Source: an uncultured Schlesneria sp. (GTDB taxonomy: Bacteria; Planctomycetota; Planctomycetia; Planctomycetales; Planctomycetaceae). From it: a DNA stretch of 42,338 nt. Location of the stretch: contig CAIOKO010000209.1 in the NCBI GenBank assembly GCA_903858935.1, positions 1 to 42,338 on the forward strand. Reading direction: 5' to 3'. Of the stretch, positions 26,610 to 34,114 are shown piece by piece (position 1 is the stretch's first letter; every line of letters starts with the position of its first letter). Under the pieces are notes generated by a model, which saw nothing but the letters and a program-made list of their open reading frames with translations, did not search any database and was not told the origin of the DNA. The position numbers and the translations under genes are program-made.

Positions 26610-27776
26610 TCAGGAACCAGTCAGACTGTATTTGTTAAGCCACAGCCGGAATTTTTCCAGCGTCAGGAACTCCACGCCTGGAAAATGATTTGGGTTCAGC
26701 AGCGATTCCGCTGAAGGAACGACAACTTTCAAACCGGTGTCGAAGATGTCTCCTTCAGGCTTTCCGTAGTTGGGAAGCATCTTTTCCAGAACATCTTTCT
26801 GGCCGCGCACCAGAGCGTCAAGCATTCGAACCCCTTCATAACCCATCGCAAAGGGATTCTGGACCACCATCGCGTCAATGTTTCCTTCAGCCATCGCTGT
26901 AATCGCCGTTGGCTCAGCATCAAAAACGACGATCGTAAAATCTTTACGGCGGTTAGCCTCTTTCACGACGTCCACGATCGCGGGCGCATTGTACGACCAG
27001 ATCCCGACCAGAACGCTGAGGTTCGGATGGTTTCGAATGGCATTTCGAACGTTATCGCGAGCCTTCGTCTTATCGGTTTCGTCGGTCATGGTATCTTTGG
27101 CAGTAAACTTTTCGCCTGCACCTTCGCCAAATCCACCGATTCGTTCGATGGCGTTCTGGGCTCCCTTAAGCCCAACAAACGTGACGTACTCGCCCCCACC
27201 TGGCTTCAATCCTGCTGCGCATTTCCCCAGAACTTTTCCACCGGTTAAATTATCTGTTCCGATGAACGCATGACGGGCATCGCCAAACTGTGTTCGATCG
27301 ACATCAGAATCAATCGTCAGGATCTTGATCCCTTTTTTCTGCATCGAACGCAACTCATCTGCAATCGCCACATTCTTGGCATCGACGGCCGAAACTCCGA
27401 CACCCGCAATATCACTTTGAGTCCCATACTGCTGCAACTTGGCTAACTGTCCTTGTGCCGATCCGTCGTTGACATCCAGCACAGCATCCAAACCCACTTC
27501 GCTCAACTTGAGTTCACTCTTGGCGGCAAGCAGTCCTTCGCGACAGGCATCCCAAAATGGAGAATCACCATTCGTCAGGATAATCAACCGCTTTAGACCA
27601 GCTGTCCCACCGCCTGAAACGTGAGCGTGCGTTTTGGGCGTTCCGGCAGTATGCCCACCAGAATCAGTTGAATTGTTTGCAACTTTTGTCTTGGGAACGT
27701 TCGGTTCACAGCCGACGAAAAAAAAGATCGAACTAAGAATCCAACAAAAGCCAGACATTCTGCGCGACAGAATCAT
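26610..27776 (-). CDS. Sugar-binding lipoprotein of a ribose-type ABC transporter
   Basis: The 388-aa product begins with a lipoprotein signal (WILSSIFFFVGC, lipobox VGC, Cys at residue 23), then a low-complexity linker rich in T, G and H. A type-I periplasmic binding fold follows (Peripla_BP_4): LIILTNGDSPFWDACREGLL, GVGVSAVDA, ILTIDSDVDRT, FIGTDNLTGG and VVFDAEPTAI. AAGG precedes the ATG at 8 bases. The permease gene follows by 5 bp. The ligand is probably a sugar, but the residues do not decide which. As a lipoprotein it would be tethered to a membrane rather than free. Confidence 0.93.
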   Translation of the reverse strand: MILSRRMSGFCWILSSIFFFVGCEPNVPKTKVANNSTDSGGHTAGTPKTHAHVSGGGTAGLKRLIILTNGDSPFWDACREGLLAAKSELKLSEVGLDAVLDVNDGSAQGQLAKLQQYGTQSDIAGVGVSAVDAKNVAIADELRSMQKKGIKILTIDSDVDRTQFGDARHAFIGTDNLTGGKVLGKCAAGLKPGGGEYVTFVGLKGAQNAIERIGGFGEGAGEKFTAKDTMTDETDKTKARDNVRNAIRNHPNLSVLVGIWSYNAPAIVDVVKEANRRKDFTIVVFDAEPTAITAMAEGNIDAMVVQNPFAMGYEGVRMLDALVRGQKDVLEKMLPNYGKPEGDIFDTGLKVVVPSAESLLNPNHFPGVEFLTLEKFRLWLNKYSLTGS

Positions 27777-28140
27777 GGAGCGAGCCTTAGGCAGTGTGAA
27801 TTAAAAAAAGTGGAGAATTGCCACAATACACGGCACGCAAAGCCACGGTCAAGTACGCCATTACTGTGTGTCACGAAGCGGTGACGTTTTTATTCCCGAA
27901 ATAACAGATGCACCAAATCGACGATACCACAGCTTTGCCGTCTTCGGCAAAGCTGTGGTGCTACCTCGGCATCAGCAAAAAAACTTCTCAACTCACGGCG
28001 ATGCCATGAAGGGCTTTACTTCCCTAAATCTTTATAAAAAATAGTCCAGTCAAAATTTGAGAAAACCCAAGAAGGACTCTTCACCGCCCCTGCGTCGGTG
28101 GAAAGTTTGAATCTTGAGCCGTGCCGCAACAATGACGACA
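27777..28140. other. Gene-free region between SHOCT and binding-protein genes
   Basis: No gene is supported in these 364 bp. It holds the long hairpin at 27926-27959 and should contain the promoter of the transporter operon (read on the minus strand), for which I see no clear consensus. Confidence 0.45.
27926..27959. repeat. Perfect 15-bp stem hairpin
   Basis: ACCACAGCTTTGCCG and CGGCAAAGCTGTGGT pair fully around the 4-base loop TCTT. It lies beyond the stop of the SHOCT gene (28141) and upstream of the transporter operon. There is no T-run on either side, so a classical terminator is unlikely. Its length and symmetry suggest an interspersed palindrome or a regulatory structure. Confidence 0.7.
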
Positions 28141-28941
28141 TCAAAGCCGAGCCAACAACTCAGCTTTCTTATTGGTGAACTCGAAATCCGTTATTGCACC
28201 ACTGGACTTCAAAGCCGCCAGCCGCTCGATTGCCGCAAAGATATCCGATTCCGCTGTCGAACCATTCATCGATGCAACCGGGGCGGATGCAACCGGCGCT
28301 AGTACCGCCGTCCCGTTCTTCATGACGACGGGAAGACTCGCCAGATTCACGGTCCCATATTGGCTGCTCAATGTGATCGAACTTCCTGATCCCTGCTGTT
28401 GCGAGAAACCACCAATCTGATGATCTTGAGTGTCATAAACCCAGACCTCGCCCCCCGAATCGACCGCAAGACGACGAGCGTTGGCAAAGTATGCGTAACG
28501 CATGTTGTTCTGGCTGCCGGATGCATTCGGAGAACCGAGTTCCGAGGGCCACCAGTTGGAGTTCGGATCAGGAACGAAAAGATTCGACGACCCAAAACCG
28601 CCACCCGTCGTCTGATTCTGATAGCCGCTGCCACCTTGACTTTGCGACTGAAAACTTCCCGACTGCAACAACCCAGGCTGGTTGGCAAGGACGTTTGAAA
28701 TTTCACTGCACAACGAATCAACGCGCCCTTTGAGATTGTTATTAAACATGTCCCCCAGCATGATCATGCCGCCACGCATCCACTGGCCGGAGCCACCAAA
28801 CTCAGAATGGCTGAACTGAGCCATCGAACCATTGCCATTCAGCACAGCCCACAACATATGCGTGACCGCGTCCTGGCTGAAACCATGTCGTTGAGCAAGG
28901 TCATTAACGAGACTTTGCCCTTCAGGCGTTAACTGTGTCAT
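28141..28941 (-). CDS. SHOCT-domain protein
   Basis: The 266-aa product has no signal peptide. Residues about 1-90 are helical (GQSLVNDLAQRHGFSQDAVT). Residues about 95-150 are a G/S/Q/N-rich linker. Residues about 150-215 form a beta-rich domain (YAYFANARRLAVDSGGEVWV). The last 33 residues, ending GAITDFEFTNKKAELLARL, are a SHOCT module: a short C-terminal two-helix motif of the form L..L...GxIT..EF...K..LL. SHOCT is thought to mediate oligomerisation or membrane association of varied proteins. The N-terminal half resembles a known cytosolic bacterial type seen in proteobacteria, but its role is unknown. No clear RBS precedes the ATG. Confidence 0.85.
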   Translation of the reverse strand: MTQLTPEGQSLVNDLAQRHGFSQDAVTHMLWAVLNGNGSMAQFSHSEFGGSGQWMRGGMIMLGDMFNNNLKGRVDSLCSEISNVLANQPGLLQSGSFQSQSQGGSGYQNQTTGGGFGSSNLFVPDPNSNWWPSELGSPNASGSQNNMRYAYFANARRLAVDSGGEVWVYDTQDHQIGGFSQQQGSGSSITLSSQYGTVNLASLPVVMKNGTAVLAPVASAPVASMNGSTAESDIFAAIERLAALKSSGAITDFEFTNKKAELLARL

Positions 28942-29278
28942 AACAAATCAATCGAATTCGCAAAGTAAGGAAAGAAGCACGGAAAACAGTCGGAATTCGA
29001 GCGCGAATTCTGCCAAACATCTGGCGAGCAGTATTGTATCTGCGGACATACACAGAATCCATATTTAATTGACTTCTTTTTTGAACTTATTTGATCGGCT
29101 CGACGCGCAGTCTGAATTTCGATCTTTCTGCAGACCAAATGGGCTATCAAAGCAAATTTCCATCCGTCAATTAGTCCGATTGGGAGTTATGATTTCTCAA
29201 GATACCGTGGATTGAAGTCGACGAATGTAGTAAACTTGATGTGTTGGCGAATGGTGATAAATCCAGGAAATTGACACG
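28942..29278. other. Divergent intergenic region
   Basis: These 337 bp separate the SHOCT gene (-) from the DUF1501 operon (+) and must hold both promoters. It is AT-rich with T-runs near 29068-29080. I find no strong -35/-10 pair, hairpin or RNA gene. Confidence 0.4.
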
Positions 29279-30607
29279 ATGCGATTGTTTGCAGGCTCAG
29301 GCCATCGATTTTGTGACCAGGTGTCTCGGCGATCCTTTTTGCAGATCGGATCGTTAGCCGTTGGTGGATTGTCGTTGCCACAACTGCTTCAGGCCGACCA
29401 GAAGCAAGGCAAGGGAAATTCACACAAAGCGGTGATCATGGTCTACCTGTCGGGGGGACTCTCACACCAGGACTCGTTCGATCTCAAACCTGCGGCTCCT
29501 GCGGAAATTCGCGGTGAATTCTCACCGATCCCTTCGTCAGTCCCTGGCTTTGACGTCTGTGAACTGTTGCCGAAGCTGGCCGGTGTCATGGATCGCTGTG
29601 CGGTGATTCGGTCCGTGGTTGGCCAACGGGATGAACATTCGAGCTTTCAGAGTCTGACCGGTTACACAATGGGTGAAACCCAGCAGAATCGGTACCCGAA
29701 TTTTGGTTCGGTGGTTGCCAAAGTTCAGGGACCGACAAATCCTATCGTCCCGCCGTTTGTCGACCTTTTTCCAACGATGCAGCACCGACCCTATAACAGC
29801 ACCGGTGCAGGATATCTGGGAAGTCCTTATCAGCAGATGCGGGCCGACGGAGAAGACCTGGCCAGTATGAAGCTGAGATACATTGAATCGGTTCAGTTTG
29901 CTAACCGGCAGAAATTGCTCGAAGGACTCGATGCATTCCGCCATGCTGCCGACCGAAGTGGAATGAACGACCTTGACCAAAGCTATCGTCGAGCATTTGA
30001 AGTGCTAACCTCATCGAAATTGCTCGAAGCAATCGATGTTGAAAAGGAAGATCCGCGTGTTCGTGCCCGTTACGCGCTGGGTTCTTCAAAGCACCAGGGA
30101 GACGGTGCTCCGCTTTGGAACGACCAACTACTGATCGCGCGCCGCCTGATCGAATCGGGTGTTCGTGTTGTAACGGTTGCCTACGGATTCTGGGACACTC
30201 ACGGCAATAATTTTGGACACTTGAAGAATAATCTGCCGGTCGTGGATGCAGGTCTTTCGGCACTTGTCGAAGATATCCACCAACGCGGATTGGCTGACGA
30301 TGTCAGCCTGATTGTGTGGGGCGAGTTCGGTCGGACACCAAAAATCAATAAAGACGCAGGCCGCGACCATTGGGCTCCAGTGCAGGCAGCACTCCTCTCC
30401 GGCGGCGGAATGCAGATGGGCCAGGTAATCGGCTCGACAGACAAGACCGGCGGATATGCCGAATCCCGACCCGTTCATTATCGCGATGTCCTGGCAACGA
30501 TCTACCATAATCTGGGGATCGACCCTCATCAGTTTGTCCGAGATATCAATGAGCGACCCGTGCAGATTCTGCCAGAGGATGCTCGACCGATCCGCGAACT
30601 GACCTGA
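29279..30607 (+). CDS. Tat-exported DUF1501 protein (1)
   Basis: AGGAA lies about 10 bases before the ATG. The 442-aa product begins with a twin-arginine signal (SRRSFLQIGSLAVGGLSLPQ), so it is exported folded. DUF1501 features follow: KAVIMVYLSGGLSHQDSFDL, CAVIRSVVGQRDEHSS, WDTHGNNF and SLIVWGEFGRTPKINKDAGR with the late H-W. The fold belongs to the alkaline-phosphatase/sulfatase superfamily, and D/H residues at these positions may bind metal. The family is greatly expanded in planctomycetes. It normally accompanies a DUF1549/DUF1553 gene, but here it leads an operon with a second DUF1501 21 bp downstream. Confidence 0.93.
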   Translation: MRLFAGSGHRFCDQVSRRSFLQIGSLAVGGLSLPQLLQADQKQGKGNSHKAVIMVYLSGGLSHQDSFDLKPAAPAEIRGEFSPIPSSVPGFDVCELLPKLAGVMDRCAVIRSVVGQRDEHSSFQSLTGYTMGETQQNRYPNFGSVVAKVQGPTNPIVPPFVDLFPTMQHRPYNSTGAGYLGSPYQQMRADGEDLASMKLRYIESVQFANRQKLLEGLDAFRHAADRSGMNDLDQSYRRAFEVLTSSKLLEAIDVEKEDPRVRARYALGSSKHQGDGAPLWNDQLLIARRLIESGVRVVTVAYGFWDTHGNNFGHLKNNLPVVDAGLSALVEDIHQRGLADDVSLIVWGEFGRTPKINKDAGRDHWAPVQAALLSGGGMQMGQVIGSTDKTGGYAESRPVHYRDVLATIYHNLGIDPHQFVRDINERPVQILPEDARPIRELT

Positions 30608-30628
30608 GGCAGGCAAGGAGCGAGATCG

Positions 30629-32050
30629 ATGATCAGCTTGCAATCCTCAGGAGTGTCATTGTGCGATGGACTTTCGCGCCGTGAACTCATGCGAATCGGT
30701 GGGCTTGGTGCTTGTGGATTATCACTGGGCCATCTTTTGAAACCAAAATCAGCACGAGCGGTTGAGTCGCCCCCTAACGCCATTGTCAGGCCATCGACAG
30801 GGAAGGCGAAATCGTGCATTGTCCTGTTTCTGATGGGTGGTCCTCCTCAACATTCGACATGGGACCCAAAGCCGGGCGCACCAAGCGAAGTGCGCGGCCA
30901 GATCGGCTCCATCGCCACAACGATTCCCAACGTACGCTTTGGCGATCTGATGCCGAAACTTGCGTTGCGAGCCGACAAGCTGGCCGTTTTGCGAGCCGTT
31001 TCGACCAACGACAACGCTCATTCGTCGAGCGGTTATTACATGTTGACTGGTCGACCGCATGCGCCAATGAACGCCGAAAACGCAAATCCGGGACCGCCGA
31101 ACAATTGGCCGAATTGGGGTGCGGTCCTGCAGCGACTGTCACCACCTGCCAGAGACCTGCCAACGTCGGTTCGTTTGCCACATCACATTTTTAATACCGA
31201 CGGTTCGATCTGGCCGGGACAGGACGGCGGAATGCTCGGGCACATTGCCGACCCCTGGTTGTTTCGATGCACTCCAGCTTCGCCCGATTACCGGATCACG
31301 GAGTTTCAGTTACCAAGCGATGTTTCGCTGGAAAGGCTCTCGGTTCGACGTGACCTGGTTCGAGCAATCGATCGTCAACAAAGTTCTGCTTCCACATCCG
31401 GTTTAGCCAAGTCATTTGACGACCAGCAACAGAGGGCCTACGGCGTCCTGGCCTCGGCTGCATCACGTGGAGCATTTGATCTGTCCGCCGAGCGACCCGA
31501 AACACGAAGTCGATACGGCCCCAGTCAGTTTGGTCAAAGCTGCTTACTGGCTCGGCGGTTGATCGAAGCTCAGGTCCGACTCGTCCAGGTCAACTGGTAT
31601 CGTGGCCCAGACGAGCCGACGGATAAGCCCTGCTGGGACTCGCACGCCGACGAGACGAACCGACTAAAGAACGTACTCGTTCCGCCGACCGACGATGCAT
31701 TTTCAGCGTTGCTGGACGATCTGAGCGACCGAGGATTACTGGATGAAACACTCGTTGTCTGCATGTCTGAATTCGGTCGAACCCCGAAAATGAATGGAGG
31801 AGGGGGCCGTGACCATTGGGGTTCGGTCTTTTCGATCGCTCTCGCAGGGGGTGGTATAAAAGGTGGTGTCGTCCATGGCGCATCCGACGAAATCGGTGCC
31901 TATCCGAAATCGGGTCGCATAGCACCTGAAGACCTGACGGCGACGATCATGCATTGTCTGGGATTCACACCGGATACCGAGTTTTTTGATGTGCAGGGTC
32001 GCCCACATGCGGTCAGCCGTGGACAAGTCATTCAGTCGATACTTTCTTAG
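30629..32050 (+). CDS. Tat-exported DUF1501 protein (2)
   Basis: GGAG is 8 bases ahead of the ATG and 21 bp separate it from the first DUF1501 gene. The 473-aa product has a Tat signal (SRRELMRIGGLGACGLSLGH) and the same family landmarks: SCIVLFLMGGPPQHSTWDPK, AVLRAVSTNDNAHSS, CWDSHADE and LVVCMSEFGRTPKMNGGGGR, followed by DHWG. It differs from its neighbour by an RLPHHIFN insertion region near residues 183-225. The two are diverged paralogs rather than a recent copy. Its role is probably exported hydrolysis, linked to the sulfatase that follows. Confidence 0.93.
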   Translation: MISLQSSGVSLCDGLSRRELMRIGGLGACGLSLGHLLKPKSARAVESPPNAIVRPSTGKAKSCIVLFLMGGPPQHSTWDPKPGAPSEVRGQIGSIATTIPNVRFGDLMPKLALRADKLAVLRAVSTNDNAHSSSGYYMLTGRPHAPMNAENANPGPPNNWPNWGAVLQRLSPPARDLPTSVRLPHHIFNTDGSIWPGQDGGMLGHIADPWLFRCTPASPDYRITEFQLPSDVSLERLSVRRDLVRAIDRQQSSASTSGLAKSFDDQQQRAYGVLASAASRGAFDLSAERPETRSRYGPSQFGQSCLLARRLIEAQVRLVQVNWYRGPDEPTDKPCWDSHADETNRLKNVLVPPTDDAFSALLDDLSDRGLLDETLVVCMSEFGRTPKMNGGGGRDHWGSVFSIALAGGGIKGGVVHGASDEIGAYPKSGRIAPEDLTATIMHCLGFTPDTEFFDVQGRPHAVSRGQVIQSILS

Positions 32051-32083
32051 AATACCCGTCAACAATCAGAATGGCGGCCTGCT

Positions 32084-33601
32084 GTGGTGATTCGTTTTCA
32101 ATGTTTGATTTTTGCGACGTGTTGGCTGCTTTGTGGATTGCTCGCCGAGTTACCGGCTGCGGATGTCGTAAAGCCTTCTAATCCTGCGAAGCCAAATGTG
32201 CTGTTCATTGCCATCGATGATCAGAACGATTGGATCGGTGCGTTCGGCGGACATCCACTCGCACAGACTCCACAGATCGATCGGCTCGCCAGACGAGGCA
32301 CTGCCTTTCTGAACGCCCATTGCCAGGCACCGCTCTGTTGCCCTTCGCGGACCAGCTTACTGCTGGGAGTCAGGCCGACCACAACCGGAGTTTATGGACT
32401 GGCTCCGTCGTTCCGTTCGCTCGATGGATGGAAAGACCGAGTCGCCTTGCCACAGCACTTTAAGGCCAATGGCTATCGAACCCTGACCGCAGGAAAAATC
32501 TACCATGGAGACGTTGGCGGGCCAGCACAACGAGCACGGGAGTTCGATGTCTGGGGTCCAGCGAGTACAGTCGGTGCCCTCCCTCAGAAGAAGTTGATCG
32601 GGCCGACACCGATGGGAAATCATCCTCTGATGGACTGGGGCGTGTTTCCGCACAAAGACGAAGATAAAGGTGATTATCAGATCGCCAGTTGGGCGGTCGA
32701 TCAAATCAAGTCCGCGCCAAAAGACCAACCATTCTTTCTTGCCACAGGCTTCTTCCTGCCACATGTCCCCTGCTATGCCACTCAACGCTGGTTCGATCTT
32801 TATCCCGATGATGACAGCGTCCTTCCTCTGATAAAAGAGGATGATCGCGATGACACGCCTCGCTTTTCCTGGTATTTGCACTGGAACCTTCCTGAACCAC
32901 GTTTAAAGTGGGTTAAAGAGCACAACCAATGGAGGAACCTGGTCAGGTCGTACCTGGCCTGTACCAGCTTTGTCGATTCGCAGATCGGTCGGTTGCTCGA
33001 TGCCCTGGATGAAGAAGGACTGTCCGAAAATACAATCGTCGTCTTGTGGGGCGACCACGGCTGGCATCTGGGTGAAAAGGGAATCACCGGCAAAAACTCG
33101 CTATGGGAACGAAGTACTCGCGTTCCATTAATCATCTCCGGTCCTGGTGTGAATCCTGGTGGACGCTGCAATCAACCCGCAGAATTACTTGACCTCTATC
33201 CAACCCTGATTGATTTATGCGGGTTGACCCGCCGTACCGATCTGGAAGGCCTCAGTCTGAATCCGCAACTGATCGATGCCACGGCCAGACGAGATCACCC
33301 TGCGATCACAACTCACAACCAGGGCAATCACGCAATTCGCAGCGAACGCTGGAGATACATCAGATACGCTGACGACAGTGAAGAACTCTATGACATGGAC
33401 CGCGACCCTCATGAATGGGATAACGTTGCAGCAAAGCCCGAACATTCAGCGGTGATTGCTGATCACCGACGCTGGCTTCCCAAACCTGATTCGCCATTAG
33501 CAACGAACAGCGCCCATCGCATATTAACCTTCGACAAAGCCACCCACGAAGCGACCTGGGAAGGTACCACAATCCATCGAAATGACCCGATCCCTGAATA
33601 A
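32084..33601 (+). CDS. Exported sulfatase (iduronate-2-sulfatase-like)
   Basis: The start is GTG 32084, since nearby ATGs are out of frame. The 505-aa product has a Sec signal (CLIFATCWLLCGLLAELPAA). The metal site begins at VLFIAIDDQNDWIG (D45, D46). The maturation motif is C85-C-P-S-R in APLCCPSRTSLLLG, where C85 becomes formylglycine with the help of a sulfatase-modifying enzyme not seen here. VVLWGDHGWHLGEKG carries the late D-H. The overall layout resembles iduronate-2-sulfatases. It removes sulfate esters from polysaccharides, typical of marine or algal-polymer-degrading planctomycetes, though the substrate is not fixed. It lies 33 bp after the second DUF1501 and a hairpin follows. Confidence 0.95.
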   Translation: MVIRFQCLIFATCWLLCGLLAELPAADVVKPSNPAKPNVLFIAIDDQNDWIGAFGGHPLAQTPQIDRLARRGTAFLNAHCQAPLCCPSRTSLLLGVRPTTTGVYGLAPSFRSLDGWKDRVALPQHFKANGYRTLTAGKIYHGDVGGPAQRAREFDVWGPASTVGALPQKKLIGPTPMGNHPLMDWGVFPHKDEDKGDYQIASWAVDQIKSAPKDQPFFLATGFFLPHVPCYATQRWFDLYPDDDSVLPLIKEDDRDDTPRFSWYLHWNLPEPRLKWVKEHNQWRNLVRSYLACTSFVDSQIGRLLDALDEEGLSENTIVVLWGDHGWHLGEKGITGKNSLWERSTRVPLIISGPGVNPGGRCNQPAELLDLYPTLIDLCGLTRRTDLEGLSLNPQLIDATARRDHPAITTHNQGNHAIRSERWRYIRYADDSEELYDMDRDPHEWDNVAAKPEHSAVIADHRRWLPKPDSPLATNSAHRILTFDKATHEATWEGTTIHRNDPIPE

Positions 33602-33627
33602 CCTGTTGCGAACTTCGAATGATCGTG

Positions 33628-33650
33628 ATGAATCGTTTGAGATTCATTTT
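33628..33650 (+). terminator. Likely terminator of the DUF1501-sulfatase operon
   Basis: ATGAATC pairs with GATTCAT over a 6-base loop and is followed by TTT, 27 bp after the sulfatase stop. The stem is short and AT-rich, so strength is doubtful. Confidence 0.4.
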
Positions 33651-33727
33651 ACCTCCTTGTAGCATGCGCCATCTTTCATCTCTCAATCCGTGATTCACGC
33701 GCCTTAAACGCCCTGAAGGAAAACAAT

Positions 33728-34093
33728 ATGGGATTCATAGACATCTCTCAGTTTCAGCATATCGAACCAGTACCAGGCTGCCGTATGCGAACTCCGTTTG
33801 GCAAGAACATGATGCTTTCGTACCTGGAAATGGATGAAGGAGCCGAAGTCCCTCTCCATTCCCATCCACACGAACAGGGTGGCATGTTAATCAAGGGTAC
33901 ATTGCAGTTGACCATCGGCGATGAAACGCGATTGTGCGAACCGGGTGCGATGTTTCTGATTCCCCCCAACGTGAAACACCGGGCCGTCGCTGTCGGCGGA
34001 CCTTGCGTCGTACTCGATGTCTTCAGCCCTGTCCGTGAAGACTATGCTGAGCTGACAAATCGTTATATCCCACCTGTCGGCCAACCAAATTAG
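33728..34093 (+). CDS. KdgF-like single-domain cupin
   Basis: AAGGA precedes the ATG. The 121-aa product is one cupin barrel. Metal-binding residues are in VPLHSHPHEQGG (H-x-H-P-H-E-Q), with the late histidine in IPPNVKHRA. The HSHPHEQ form is that of KdgF, which opens unsaturated uronates produced by polysaccharide lyases. That would fit a polysaccharide-degrading neighbourhood (sulfatase, DUF1501), but other small cupins share the motif. No signal peptide, so it acts in the cytoplasm. It is convergent with the ATPase gene that ends 21 bp away. Confidence 0.88.
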   Translation: MGFIDISQFQHIEPVPGCRMRTPFGKNMMLSYLEMDEGAEVPLHSHPHEQGGMLIKGTLQLTIGDETRLCEPGAMFLIPPNVKHRAVAVGGPCVVLDVFSPVREDYAELTNRYIPPVGQPN

Positions 34094-34114
34094 CCGCCAT
34101 CTCCATAATCAGGC

